DNA of 64,000 bases from CAMASH01 sp041746635 (GCA_041746635.1 JBGTGQ010000066.1:1-64000), one strand, 5' to 3'; counted from the stretch's first letter, positions 47,461-61,560 are shown. The notes: generated from the sequence alone by a model not told the origin. A program made the numbers and translations.

Positions 47461-47793
47461 TCATTTGTTCGGCCCCGGGAATACCTTCACATATTCCACG
47501 CTGAAGTCGGGAAACGCCTTGACCAGTTGGATTTTGTAATCCGGAAAGGAATTGACAATCTGCCACCGGCCCGGTTTGTCGGGAAAGCTTTCCACCATCT
47601 CAACTTTCAAATCGGCAAAATTGTTGACCACCTGCACCTTGTAATCGGGAAAACTGCTGACGAATTGGATGCGTCCGTAGATTTTCGAAACGTCGGGCTT
47701 CTTTTCCCCGGCCCGGCTGGAACCCGGCCAGCCCAGAACGGTGAGAGCCAGAATGGCGGCGAGGGCAACAAGCCAGACGAAGTCCCGTTTCAT
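47461..47793 (-). CDS. Exported protein of six 11-residue FPD repeats
   Basis: The 110-residue protein has a signal peptide (VWLVALAAILALTVLGWPGSSRAG). The mature part consists almost wholly of a repeat with period 11 (one of 13): SFPD 47-50, NFAD 58-61, SFPD 69-72, SFPD 82-85, AFPD 93-96 and VFPG 104-107. The consensus is about VxSFPDYKVQV. Such short alternating repeats would suit a small beta-solenoid or extended beta structure. No catalytic residues are conserved and I do not recognise a named family. ATG 47793 gives a normal signal peptide; the frame opens 9 codons further up. Confidence 0.75.
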   Translation of the reverse strand: MKRDFVWLVALAAILALTVLGWPGSSRAGEKKPDVSKIYGRIQFVSSFPDYKVQVVNNFADLKVEMVESFPDKPGRWQIVNSFPDYKIQLVKAFPDFSVEYVKVFPGPNK

Positions 47794-47878
47794 TTTTGGT
47801 TGGACACAAAGGAGGCGCATTTATTCAAAAACCGGTTTGACGCCAGAGGGGAAGAAGGATTTATTACATCCCTCTCAA

Positions 47879-47955
47879 GCAGCCGTAGCTCAATTGGATA
47901 GAGCATCTGACTACGGATCAGAAGGTTAGGGGTTCGACTCCCTTCGGCTGCACCA
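47879..47955 (+). tRNA. tRNA-Arg (ACG anticodon), CCA encoded
   Basis: The 77-base gene folds into a complete cloverleaf. The acceptor stem is GCAGCCG/CGGCTGC, the anticodon loop CTACGGA contains ACG, and the CCA end is encoded. ACG reads CGU and, after deamination to inosine, CGC and CGA codons. It ends 6 bases before the convergent PHP-glycosyltransferase gene. Confidence 0.96.
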
Positions 47956-47961
47956 TTTGAC

Positions 47962-50370
47962 CTACTCGGGCGAGAAGGCCCAGAATTTCTCGAAGGCTTC
48001 GGACCAGTCGCGGGTTTCGACGCGGGCGCGGGCGGCGGAGCCGAGGCGTTCGCGCAGGCCGGGGTCGTCGCTAAGGCGGCGGATGGCTTCGGCGAGTTCG
48101 CCGACATCGAGGGCCTTGGTGACGAAGCCGTCCTTGCCGTGCTGGACGAGGTCGCGGGGGCCGCCGACGTCGGAGACGATGCAGGGGAGGCCGCAGGCCT
48201 GGGCTTCGAGGACGACATTGCCGAAGGTGTCGGTGGTGCTGGGGAAGACGAAGAAATCGGCGGAGGCGTAGGCGCGGGCAAGCGGTTCGCCGCGGAGGTA
48301 GCCGGTGAAGATGGCGTCGGGGAGGAGTTTTTTCATCTCGGCCATGTAGGGGCCCTCACCGATGAAGATGGGGCGCACGGGGGTCTTCCACTCGGCCAAG
48401 CGGCGGGTGGCGGCGACGAGGGTGTCGAGGTTTTTTTCCTTGGAGATGCGACCCACAAAGAGCATGGCGACTTCGCCTTCGCGCAGCCCGCGGTCGCGCC
48501 AGAAAGCGGCGTCGCGGTGCGCGGGGTGGAACATTTTCGTGTCGAGTCCGCGGGGAAGGATCTTGATTTTCTCGGCGGGTATACCGCGCTCGACCCAGCA
48601 TTTGCGGTAGTCCTCGGAGTTGACGTAGATGATGTCGAGCTGGCTGTAGAACCAATGCATGTAGTTCCAGGCGAGGGTCTCCATAAAGGAGTCGTCAGTG
48701 AGGATGCGGACGTATTGGGGGAAATCGGTGTGGTAGATGCCGACGGCGCGGAGCCCGAGGGATTTTGCGGCGTAGAGGGCGGTGAGGCCGACGGGGCCGG
48801 GCGTGCTGATGATGAGTTCGGAGTAATTCTCACGAACGAGGTGCTCGAGGATGAGGAGCGTGGGGGGAAAGCTGAGGCGCTGGAGTTCGTATTCGGGTAG
48901 TTCGAATTCACCCACGGGGAGGAAATTTTTCAGCGGGATTCCGTGGTCGGAGACCTCGGAGCGACAGGTCATCACGGTGACGTCGTGTCCGGCGGCGACG
49001 CCGGCGGCGGTCATCTTGGCGATGGTGGTGGCGACGCCGTTGACATCTTCGAGCGTGTCGGTGAACCAGGCGCGTTTGGTGTTTTTCAGGAAATCGGGAG
49101 GCGATCCGGCGAGGGCGCGAGTGGCCTCGCGCAGCCATTCGCGGCGGGGCTGGCGCAGGGCGTGGATGTACGGGCTGAGGAGCGCGGCGATGGGCACGAC
49201 CGGACTGATGGTCTGGATGCTCTCGATGAATTTCGCGCCGGTGATTTCCTTGATGAACTGGGTAAAAAAGCGATAGCCGAGCTGATTGGCGATAAGGTTG
49301 GCCATGAGGAAGGCGCGGCGTTCGGGTTCTTCCACCCCGGTGGTTTCGCGGAGGAGAGCGGCCTTGACCCCGGGTTTGGAGAAATAGCCGGAGAGTTCCT
49401 TCCAGAGGGAGCTATTGCCGACCATGGCCATCTCGAAGATTTTGCCGGAGGCGATGCCCTGGGCGAGGAAACCGAGTTTTTCGCCAAAGGTGAACTCGGT
49501 GGGGTCCTTGCCTTCCATGAAGCGCGAGAAGGCTTTTTCGATGAGGCCGGCGGCGGGGTCGCCGGCCTTGCCCGCGAACTTGGCCCTGAGGAAACCGTAG
49601 GCCGTATTGTAGGTGCCGTGGGCGAGCGCGAGGGGATTGCCACCCTCGCCTTTGGCCTCGGCGCGGCCGGCGCGGATGTGAGTGAGGAATTCGGCGGTGG
49701 AACCGGCGGCGGGCGTTTCGGTAAAGGCGCGGGCGGGGTAAACGCCGCCGTGATCGTCAGACCCGCCGACGAGGACCTTGCGCCACGGTTCGTCATGGGT
49801 GGGCTCCAGGCCGGTGCGGGAAACAAAAACTTCGATGCTGCGCGGGGTGAGCGATCCCAGCGCATAGCGGACGGCTTCGCCCAGACGGCTGTGGTAGCGG
49901 CCGTTGACGCCCTCGAAATGACGAAAGATCAGGAGGAGCTTTTGCAGTTGCAGGGGCGTCAGTTGTTCATTCGGAGAATAGAGCGGATGCGCCACGGCGT
50001 GGGCGAGGGACTGCTCGAAAAGGTATTTTTGCAGGTCGAATACATTCTCGCTCAGGCTCTGGATTTCGCGGTGTTGGGTCTCGGTCTGGCCCCAGACGAG
50101 GATGTGGACCTTGCATTCGTCGTCGGGAAAACCGGCGGTGACTTCCTCGCCGAAAATCACGCCGGGAAGGTGGGCGATCTCGAGGCAGCCCGCAATGGTG
50201 TTGTGGTCCGTGAGCGTGACGTAATCCATCCCGGCGGCGCGCAGGCGCTGATAGACTTGCTGGGGATCCGAATAGCTGGCGGGAAAATCCAGACGGCGCA
50301 ATACCCAGTCAGCCGCGCGGGTGCTATAGCGGGTGTGGATGTGAAGATCGGCTCGGGACATGGCGGTCAT
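47962..50370 (-). CDS. PHP-domain/GT4 glycosyltransferase fusion
   Basis: The 802-residue protein starts with a PHP phosphoesterase domain: ADLHIHTRYSTR, YVTLTDHNTIAG, AVAHPLYSP and GGSDDHGGVYP supply the metal-binding His and Asp residues (about residues 5-225). A helical linker leads to a GT4 glycosyltransferase domain (about 440-800) with LFVGRISKEKNLDTLV and EAQACGLPCIVSDVGG, the donor-binding motifs. Such fusions combine a phosphoesterase with a glycosyltransferase; exact substrates are unknown. ATG 50370 overlaps the stop of the deacetylase gene as ATGA. Confidence 0.85.
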   Translation of the reverse strand: MTAMSRADLHIHTRYSTRAADWVLRRLDFPASYSDPQQVYQRLRAAGMDYVTLTDHNTIAGCLEIAHLPGVIFGEEVTAGFPDDECKVHILVWGQTETQHREIQSLSENVFDLQKYLFEQSLAHAVAHPLYSPNEQLTPLQLQKLLLIFRHFEGVNGRYHSRLGEAVRYALGSLTPRSIEVFVSRTGLEPTHDEPWRKVLVGGSDDHGGVYPARAFTETPAAGSTAEFLTHIRAGRAEAKGEGGNPLALAHGTYNTAYGFLRAKFAGKAGDPAAGLIEKAFSRFMEGKDPTEFTFGEKLGFLAQGIASGKIFEMAMVGNSSLWKELSGYFSKPGVKAALLRETTGVEEPERRAFLMANLIANQLGYRFFTQFIKEITGAKFIESIQTISPVVPIAALLSPYIHALRQPRREWLREATRALAGSPPDFLKNTKRAWFTDTLEDVNGVATTIAKMTAAGVAAGHDVTVMTCRSEVSDHGIPLKNFLPVGEFELPEYELQRLSFPPTLLILEHLVRENYSELIISTPGPVGLTALYAAKSLGLRAVGIYHTDFPQYVRILTDDSFMETLAWNYMHWFYSQLDIIYVNSEDYRKCWVERGIPAEKIKILPRGLDTKMFHPAHRDAAFWRDRGLREGEVAMLFVGRISKEKNLDTLVAATRRLAEWKTPVRPIFIGEGPYMAEMKKLLPDAIFTGYLRGEPLARAYASADFFVFPSTTDTFGNVVLEAQACGLPCIVSDVGGPRDLVQHGKDGFVTKALDVGELAEAIRRLSDDPGLRERLGSAARARVETRDWSEAFEKFWAFSPE

Positions 50371-51119
50371 TCGCGGCGCGAGAGAGTAAGCCAATCCTCA
50401 TAAGTGATCGCCTCGCGTCCCGCAAGTGCTGTGCGCAGCAACTGCAATATCTGCCTTTTGATGGCAGGATGCTCCCAATCGGGTGGATGCAATCCGAAGC
50501 GGAGCAGGGGAACATGGCGGAGACGACGGGCGAGCGCGGCGTTCCACCACAGACTGGCCATCCGCCGCCAGGCCGCACGCACGCTCCAGACCAGGCTTTG
50601 CGAATCGTCCACACGGCCGGTTTTCAGGTCCTTGAAATTCTTCAACCGCGTCGTGTAGTCGAATCCGGCGTCTTTGACCGCGCATTCGGCTTTCTCACCC
50701 AGCAGCCACGCCGGCGCGATGAAGCCTTTGGGAAAAAAACCCGCCGTCTGAAATTCTGTCAGACCCTTTTCCAACAATCTGCGCGCTTCCATTTCCGAAA
50801 GATCGTAGAACTCACCCTCTCCGGCGGTGTAAAATTCGGTGACGAAAGATTGGGACCATTCGCCGCCGCGATGCGGGCGTTTGTGATAATAGCCGTGCAG
50901 GACGACCTCGTGGCCCCGATCGGCCGTTTCCCGGAGCCATGAGCAAAAGCCGGCATCTTCCAGAATGGGGGCCTTGTGGTGGTGGTTGGGAATAACCAGA
51001 AGCGAGGTCCGCTCCACCCCGATTCCCGCAAGGTCCGCCAGCATGTCCCCCACCCGCCCGTGCGTGAGCGGACTCACGTCGTGCAGAGAGACAACTAAAA
51101 CCGGGCGTGATGTTTGCAT
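50367..51119 (-). CDS. DUF2334/polysaccharide-deacetylase-like protein
   Basis: The 250-residue protein starts VLVVSLHDVSPLTHGRV, the first motif of the NodB/DUF2334 fold with its Asp. HGHEVVLHGYYHKRPH-type residues (GHEVVLHGYYH near residue 69) supply the metal-binding His pair. It is expected to remove acetyl groups from a glycan. It is co-translated with the PHP-GT4 fusion (ATGA overlap), implying a joint role in a glycan pathway. It is divergent from ftsH with a 35-base gap. Confidence 0.8.
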   Translation of the reverse strand: MQTSRPVLVVSLHDVSPLTHGRVGDMLADLAGIGVERTSLLVIPNHHHKAPILEDAGFCSWLRETADRGHEVVLHGYYHKRPHRGGEWSQSFVTEFYTAGEGEFYDLSEMEARRLLEKGLTEFQTAGFFPKGFIAPAWLLGEKAECAVKDAGFDYTTRLKNFKDLKTGRVDDSQSLVWSVRAAWRRMASLWWNAALARRLRHVPLLRFGLHPPDWEHPAIKRQILQLLRTALAGREAITYEDWLTLSRRE

Positions 51120-51154
51120 TTATCAGAGCGGTGTGTTACCGGAAGGGATTACCA

Positions 51155-53206
51155 ATGTCTGAAGAAAATCCGAAGCAACAGAAAGAACAACCTCCATCGG
51201 GCGGAGGCGACCCGCAGTTGAACTGGCGCGGGCTCGTCCTGCTGGCCGTCGGCCTGGCTCTCATCGGGGGAGTTTTCCTCTTCCGGGGCGGCAATTTCAC
51301 CCAAACCGATGAGATCTCCAACAAACAGTTTCTGGATTACCTGAAGGAGGGCAAGGTCCTCTCCAGCGAAAAACATCCGGTCGAAGTGGTGGTCGAAGAG
51401 GGGCGCAACACCCAGTCCATCACGGGCTTTTACAACCGCGGCAAATCGCTCACTACGGGCAATGAAGTCGAGGCCCCGTTCCGCACGCAGGTTTTCATGC
51501 CCTTCAACGGGGACGAAATCAAAGCCGCCCTCACCGCCGCCGGCATCACGCCCTCGGTCAAGCAGTCTTCCAACCTCTTGGCCTCGGCGTTGATCAGCTT
51601 CCTTCCTATCGCGCTGTTTTTGGTCATTCTTTATTTCTTCTTCCGTTCGCAGATCAAGATGGCAGGCCGCAGCGCCATGAGCTTTGGCAAGAGCAAAGCC
51701 CGCATGCTCTCCAAGGATAAAAACCGCATCACCTTCAAGGATGTGGCCGGGGTCGAGGAAGCGCGCGAAGAAGTTTCTGAATTGGTGGATTTTTTAAAGG
51801 ACCCGAAGAAGTTCCAAAAGCTCGGCGGTCGCATCCCCAAGGGCGTGCTCATGGTCGGTTCACCCGGCACGGGCAAAACCCTGCTGGCCCGCGCCATTGC
51901 GGGCGAGGCGGACGTGCCGTTTTTCTCCATCAGCGGATCGGACTTCGTGGAAATGTTCGTCGGCGTGGGCGCTTCGCGTGTGCGCGACATGTTCGAGCAG
52001 GGCCGCAAAAGTGCGCCGTGTCTGATCTTCATTGATGAAATTGACGCCGTGGGGCGCCACCGCGGACATGGCATGGGTGGTGGGCACGACGAACGCGAGC
52101 AAACCCTCAACCAGCTTCTGGTCGAAATGGACGGCTTCGACACGCAGGACGGCGTGATTATTATCGCCGCCACCAACCGGCCTGATGTCCTGGATCCCGC
52201 GCTGCTGCGTCCGGGTCGCTTCGACCGCGAGGTCACCGTGAGCCTGCCCGATGTGCGGGGCCGCGAAGAAATCCTGAAAGTTCATTCCAAAAAGGTGAAA
52301 CTTTCCACCGGCGTCGATATGAGCATCATTGCGCGCGGCACCCCGGGGTTTTCCGGCGCGGAGCTGGCCAATCTCATGAACGAGGCCGCCCTCATTGCCG
52401 CCCGCAAGGGACTAAAGGCCATCACCAATGCCGAGATGGAAGAAGCCCGCGACAAGGTGCGCTGGGGCCGCGAGCGGCGCAGTCTGGCCATGAGCGAGAA
52501 GGAAAAAATCTCCACCGCCTGGCACGAGGCCGGTCACGCTTTGATCAGCGTTTTGCTGGAACACACCGATCCGCTGCACAAGGTGACGATCATTCCGCGG
52601 GGACGCGCCTTGGGCGTGACCATGTCCTTGCCCGAAGGCGACCAATATTCTTTCCACCGCAAGGAGGCGCTCGACATGATCGCCATGACGGCCGGCGGGC
52701 GCATTGCCGAGGAGATCTTCGTCGAGGACTTCACCACTGGCGCATCGAACGACATCAAGCAAATGACCCGGCTGGCCCGGAAGATGGTTTGCGAATGGGG
52801 GATGAGCGAGAAGTTGGGCATGGTCGAATACGGAGAGCATGAGGATCACGTTTTTCTCGCCCGGGATATGGGCCGTGCCCGCGACTACAGCGAGGCGACC
52901 GCCCAAGAGATTGACCGTGAGGTCCGCCGATTTGTGGATGAAGGATACGCCCGCGCGAAAGCCCTCATCACGGAACACCGCGACAAAGTGGAGCTCATCG
53001 CCAAGGCTTTGTTGGAGTATGAAACCCTCGATGGTGCCCAGGTTAAGGAACTGATCGAGACCGGCACGATGAAAAATCCTCCGTACAAGGAAAAGGCCCC
53101 GCCTCCCCTGCCACCGCCGCCGGCTGAAACCGTGCCGGAGCCGCCGGAATCCATCAACAAGCCGGAGTTTCCGTCCGGAGGGTTCCCCGCGCCCGCCCCG
53201 GCGTAG
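51155..53206 (+). CDS. ftsH: ATP-dependent zinc metalloprotease FtsH
   Basis: The 683-residue membrane protease has two transmembrane helices (about 24-43 and 148-166), an AAA+ domain with Walker A GSPGTGKTLLAR (about 235), Walker B LIFIDEIDAVG, the SRH region ATNRPDVLDPALLRPGRFDR, and the zinc site HEAGH (about 455). The C-terminus is proline-rich and long (from about 640). FtsH degrades damaged membrane proteins and regulatory factors. ATG 51155 is chosen because GGAAGGG (51141-51147) precedes it; ATG 51107 would add 16 residues. Confidence 0.96.
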   Translation: MSEENPKQQKEQPPSGGGDPQLNWRGLVLLAVGLALIGGVFLFRGGNFTQTDEISNKQFLDYLKEGKVLSSEKHPVEVVVEEGRNTQSITGFYNRGKSLTTGNEVEAPFRTQVFMPFNGDEIKAALTAAGITPSVKQSSNLLASALISFLPIALFLVILYFFFRSQIKMAGRSAMSFGKSKARMLSKDKNRITFKDVAGVEEAREEVSELVDFLKDPKKFQKLGGRIPKGVLMVGSPGTGKTLLARAIAGEADVPFFSISGSDFVEMFVGVGASRVRDMFEQGRKSAPCLIFIDEIDAVGRHRGHGMGGGHDEREQTLNQLLVEMDGFDTQDGVIIIAATNRPDVLDPALLRPGRFDREVTVSLPDVRGREEILKVHSKKVKLSTGVDMSIIARGTPGFSGAELANLMNEAALIAARKGLKAITNAEMEEARDKVRWGRERRSLAMSEKEKISTAWHEAGHALISVLLEHTDPLHKVTIIPRGRALGVTMSLPEGDQYSFHRKEALDMIAMTAGGRIAEEIFVEDFTTGASNDIKQMTRLARKMVCEWGMSEKLGMVEYGEHEDHVFLARDMGRARDYSEATAQEIDREVRRFVDEGYARAKALITEHRDKVELIAKALLEYETLDGAQVKELIETGTMKNPPYKEKAPPPLPPPPAETVPEPPESINKPEFPSGGFPAPAPA

Positions 53207-53306
53207 GCTGATCGTGGCATCTGCATCCTGCTGATGCGAATTGAATTCACGCATGAGCTGGATGTTCATGCCACGGAACAATTCCATTTTCCCGGGAACA
53301 CGTTTT

Positions 53307-53326
53307 CGGAAAACTCACGTTTTCCG
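53307..53326. terminator. Perfect stem-loop between convergent ftsH and the ACT gene
   Basis: CGGAAAAC and GTTTTCCG form an 8-bp stem around TCAC. No long U tract follows on either strand at once, but a T run at 53351-53355 follows further on the + strand. It probably stops or slows transcripts from the two convergent genes. Confidence 0.4.
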
Positions 53327-53359
53327 CTACGGAGAAAACGGGAAAAGCCGTTTTTGGGA

Positions 53360-53758
53360 TTACAATTCCTTGGACAAATAGCGCAGGGCCTTGACCGGAT
53401 CGGCCACGCGCAAAATCAGGAGCCCCCGCTTGGCCGTCGGCATCGAGGCCAGGTAGGCGTATTCGATGTTGATTTTGTGCGTGGATAAAACCTTGGCAAT
53501 GCGGGAAAGACTACCGGGCTTGTTATCGTTCTCAAGCATAAGCACGTCGCTTTCGACCACCAGGGTCCCGCAGGCTTCAAAGAGCGCCATGGCTTTGCGG
53601 GTGTCGCTCACGACCATTCGCACCACGGCGTGATCCACCGTGTCGGAGACGGTTAGTCCATAGATATTCACCCGCCCGGCCGCCAGTTCATCGCAAACCT
53701 GGGCCAACGTGCCCGGTTTGTTGGCAATGAAGATGGCTAGTTGCTCAACGATTCTCAC
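53360..53758 (-). CDS. Tandem ACT-domain protein
   Basis: The 132-residue protein consists of two ACT domains (about residues 1-65 and 68-132). Each starts with a strand and the loop typical for amino-acid binding (IANKPGTLAQVCDEL; ENDNKPGSLSRIAKVL). It has no catalytic part. Similar stand-alone proteins sense amino acids. It is 12 bases downstream of gltB and likely co-transcribed, so it may report glutamate, glutamine or related amino acids; this link is inferred. Confidence 0.85.
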   Translation of the reverse strand: MRIVEQLAIFIANKPGTLAQVCDELAAGRVNIYGLTVSDTVDHAVVRMVVSDTRKAMALFEACGTLVVESDVLMLENDNKPGSLSRIAKVLSTHKINIEYAYLASMPTAKRGLLILRVADPVKALRYLSKEL

Positions 53759-53770
53759 AAAGAGTTTGGA

Positions 53771-58360
<4,590 letters not shown>

Positions 58361-58486
58361 GCAGTGGTTTTTCTGGTTGTTCTTCGCGAGTCTTAGGCTG
58401 AAGGCTGCTGCCGACCTAAGACGACAGCAACTTTCATTCCACCCACGGCGAGTGTCAGCAAATATTTACTCAGAGACGCAAAAAAA

Positions 58487-59899
58487 TCACGGATGCGTCA
58501 TTTCCTCCGCCTTGACCCAAAGATCGAACTGCTCGGCCGTAAGATGCCCGAGGGCCAGGGCGGCGTCTTTCAAGCCCGTGCCTTCCTTGTGGGCTTTTTT
58601 GGCAATCTGGGCGGCCTTGTCGTAACCAATATGGGGATTCAGGGCCGTGACCAACATGAGGGAATTCTTCACGTATTCAGCGATCCGATCCTCGTTGGCT
58701 TCGATCCCGACAGCGCAATGTTCATTGAACGACTCGCAGCCATCGGCCAGCAGGCGGACGGAATTGAGAAAATTAAAAATGATGAGCGGCTTAAAGACAT
58801 TCAGTTCGAAATTCCCCTGCGATCCGGCAATGCCAATGGCGGCATCGTTGCCCATCACCTGCACGGCGATCATGGTGAGCGATTCGCATTGGGTCGGATT
58901 CACCTTGCCGGGCATAATGGAGGAACCGGGTTCGTTTTCCGGGATGGTCAGCTCACCCAGTCCGCAGCGCGGGCCGGAGGCGAGCCAGCGGATATCGTTG
59001 GCGATTTTCATCAGCGAGCAGGCCAGGCTTTTGAGCGCGCCGCTGGCAAAAACGAATTCGTTGTGCGACGCGAGGGCGGAGAATTTGTTTGGAGCCGCGA
59101 CGAAGGGCAGTCCGGTCTGGCTGGCCATGTGGGCAGCGGCGCGATCGCCAAACTCCGGATGGGAATTCAGACCGGTGCCCACCGCCGTGCCGCCGATGGC
59201 CAGGGAATACAAGCCGGGCAGCGCGCTTTCCACCCGCTGGAGATCATCGTCGAGCATGGTGACATAGCCGAAAAATTCCTGACCCAGAGTGAGCGGGGTC
59301 GCATCCTGCAAATGGGTGCGGCCGATTTTGACAATGTGGGAAAAAGCTTTGGCCTTGGCATCCAGCGTGTCGCGCAAGCCGCGCACAGCGGGCAACAACT
59401 CGGCCACAACCTCGCACGCCGCAGCGATGTTCATCGCGGTGGGGAAGGTGTCGTTGGACGATTGGGACATGTTGACGTGATCGTTGGGATGGACCGGCTG
59501 CTTGGATCCGAGAACTCCCCCGGCCATCTCAATGGCACGGTTTGAGATGACTTCGTTGGCGTTCATGTTGCTCTGGGTGCCGCTGCCGGTCTGCCAGATG
59601 CGCAGGGGAAAATGATCATCCAGCTTGCCGGCAATCACCTCGTCGGCCGCTTGGACGATGAACTGGCACATGTCCTCGGGGAGCTTGCCGAGATCGCGGT
59701 TGGCCAGAGCGCAGGCCTTTTTCAAAATGCCGAGGGCGCGGATTAATTCGGGGGGTTTGACATCATTCCCGATGTCAAAATGAACTAGGGAACGGGCGGT
59801 TTGCGCCCCCCAGTAGCGATCATGGGGCACCGAAATGGCACCCATGGAGTCGGTTTCAACGCGGTGCGATTTTGTGGGAGAGGGAGAATGCGAACTCAC
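58487..59899 (-). CDS. fumC: Class II fumarate hydratase
   Basis: The 470-residue enzyme hydrates fumarate to L-malate. It contains the superfamily signature GSSIMPGKVNPTQCE (about residues 323-337), the catalytic GRTHLQDATPLTLGQ and the fumarase-type TGSGTQSNMNANEV segment. It is full length. The start ATG 59899 gives an N-terminus of about 20 residues before the usual core. Upstream is a palindromic spacer; the gene lies 126 bases from gltB on the same strand. Confidence 0.95.
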   Translation of the reverse strand: MSSHSPSPTKSHRVETDSMGAISVPHDRYWGAQTARSLVHFDIGNDVKPPELIRALGILKKACALANRDLGKLPEDMCQFIVQAADEVIAGKLDDHFPLRIWQTGSGTQSNMNANEVISNRAIEMAGGVLGSKQPVHPNDHVNMSQSSNDTFPTAMNIAAACEVVAELLPAVRGLRDTLDAKAKAFSHIVKIGRTHLQDATPLTLGQEFFGYVTMLDDDLQRVESALPGLYSLAIGGTAVGTGLNSHPEFGDRAAAHMASQTGLPFVAAPNKFSALASHNEFVFASGALKSLACSLMKIANDIRWLASGPRCGLGELTIPENEPGSSIMPGKVNPTQCESLTMIAVQVMGNDAAIGIAGSQGNFELNVFKPLIIFNFLNSVRLLADGCESFNEHCAVGIEANEDRIAEYVKNSLMLVTALNPHIGYDKAAQIAKKAHKEGTGLKDAALALGHLTAEQFDLWVKAEEMTHP

Positions 59900-59992
59900 C
59901 GGGGGACCCTACGATGAAGAGAAGGGTGTGGGAAGGAACAAGTCGCTGCGGAGCGTTCAAAAGGTGTGATTAAATGTGGGTACAGCCCACAA

Positions 59993-60050
59993 GGAGCACA
60001 GGCAACGTGCCTGTGAACGAAAACCGACCCAGGCAAGTTGCCTGTGCTCC
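59993..60050. repeat. 14-bp inverted repeat between the epimerase gene and fumC
   Basis: GGAGCACAGGCAAC (59993-60006) and GTTGCCTGTGCTCC (60037-60050) are perfect complements, with a second short hairpin (TGTGGG/CCCACA, 59975-59991) just before. It lies in the 209-base spacer 59900-60108, which otherwise shows nothing. It differs in sequence from the other palindromes. Confidence 0.7.
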
Positions 60051-60108
60051 CTAAATTGATCCTACCTCACCCACTCCTAATCACGCCACGCGCGCACCAC
60101 TCCAATTT

Positions 60109-61560
60109 TCACGCAGGGGTCGTCTTGGGCGAGAAGGGCTTCTTGCGGGCCGGAAAAATGCGGGCGGGCGGAACAACCGGCGAGAGCACGATTTTTTCCC
60201 CTCTGGCCGCTGGCACAACTTCATCTTCCTCCGCCTCGAGAGGAAGGTCCACCCCCATAAAATTATCGAAGTAGTCCCGCAGTCCCTCATCGAGTGAGGC
60301 AGGCTGGGGCGTCCACCCCGCTTCGTGCAAACGGGCGAGATCGGCTTTTTCCGGCTCGGGGGACGGAAGAGCGCAGGGCGGCTGCACCCATTTGATGACC
60401 GCCTTGCGGCCGAGGGCCTCAAAGACAGCATGGACAAGGTCGGAAACTGTGGACGAAGTGCCGGAGCCTAATTCGTATAGGCCTGCCGCCTCTTCGTTCT
60501 CGGCCAGGAACGTGGCGATGCGGGCGGCATCGCGGACATAAAGAAAATCGTGCCTGCGGATGCCCTCGGGGGAGTCCGGGTGCAAATTTTCGGGGAGGAG
60601 AGCCACTCCGGTTTCGGTAATCTGCTCATGCAGCATTTTTGCCAAGCCATAAATGGAATCGTCCCGACGTTCATGCGGACCGAAAAGCCGGAAGTGTTTC
60701 AGCGAAAGATAATTTTTGGCCGACAACTGCGTCAGGCCATGACGGTCAAAAAGATTGGCCATGACTCCGGACCGGGTCTCGGGCCGAAAATTTTCCGGCC
60801 GCCCCCGAGCGAGATCCTTGCGCTTGGGATGGGGCCCGAGCGAACTGGCCGAGCCGAGACTAATGAAACGGCCCCCGTTTTCGACCAAATGGGACAACAC
60901 CGATTTTGGCAGGGCCAGTGGAGAGGGATTTTCGTCCCATCCGGCCAGATAAAAAACATGGGAAAATGCCCCCAACGGCCGCGAGCCGGACCCGAGACCG
61001 GCCGCGAGTTCTTCCCGACTCAAGAACTCTTCAAAGCGAAGGGAGGGGAGATTTTTCCATCGCTCATTCTCCAGATTGTCGGCAATCACGATCTCGCGCA
61101 AACCGCGGCGGTTAAGGTGCCGGACGAGTGCGGTTCCGAAGAAATCCATGCCGCCGACCACGAGAACGCGCCGAAATTTCATGGCGGGTTCCGCCAGCCC
61201 AGCCGGGCGGATCGCGAACGATACGGACGAAATTTTCTCCTTCTTAACTTCAGCCGGCGCGCCGGGGCTTGCTTTTTGCTCCGGAACGATGGATTGCGAC
61301 CCCAGCTCCCGGCCGATGCGAAGACGAAGATCGAGATAGGCGCGCCGGAGCTCAGCGAACTGGACTCCAGCCACTCGTTTGCCCCGGCGTAAGAGTCGCC
61401 GAACCTTCTCCCATGGCGGGCCATCCATCGATCCATCGCCGCTCTTTTTCGGGGGCGGCAAATCCGGTATATCCTTGGAGGAAGCCCCGCGTGCTTCTCC
61501 TTCCGCAGCATGGGTCGTCTGTATTTCCCTTTCGGCCTGTCGTTCCTTGTCGTTTTCCAT
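60109..61560 (-). CDS. NAD-dependent epimerase/dehydratase-like protein
   Basis: The 483-residue protein starts with about 130 residues of charged, probably disordered sequence. An extended SDR Rossmann domain begins FRRVLVVGGMDFFGTALVRHL, where the usual GxxGxxG is altered to GGMDFFG. The catalytic pair is likely Tyr and Lys in NYLSLKHFRLFGPHE (YxxxK). The C-terminal part has ELGSGTSSTVSDLV as in sugar epimerases. It is followed by a basic, Pro-rich tail. The sugar substrate is unknown. The start MENDKERQ (61560) is favoured because the frame above it is low-quality. Confidence 0.75.
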   Translation of the reverse strand: MENDKERQAEREIQTTHAAEGEARGASSKDIPDLPPPKKSGDGSMDGPPWEKVRRLLRRGKRVAGVQFAELRRAYLDLRLRIGRELGSQSIVPEQKASPGAPAEVKKEKISSVSFAIRPAGLAEPAMKFRRVLVVGGMDFFGTALVRHLNRRGLREIVIADNLENERWKNLPSLRFEEFLSREELAAGLGSGSRPLGAFSHVFYLAGWDENPSPLALPKSVLSHLVENGGRFISLGSASSLGPHPKRKDLARGRPENFRPETRSGVMANLFDRHGLTQLSAKNYLSLKHFRLFGPHERRDDSIYGLAKMLHEQITETGVALLPENLHPDSPEGIRRHDFLYVRDAARIATFLAENEEAAGLYELGSGTSSTVSDLVHAVFEALGRKAVIKWVQPPCALPSPEPEKADLARLHEAGWTPQPASLDEGLRDYFDNFMGVDLPLEAEEDEVVPAARGEKIVLSPVVPPARIFPARKKPFSPKTTPA

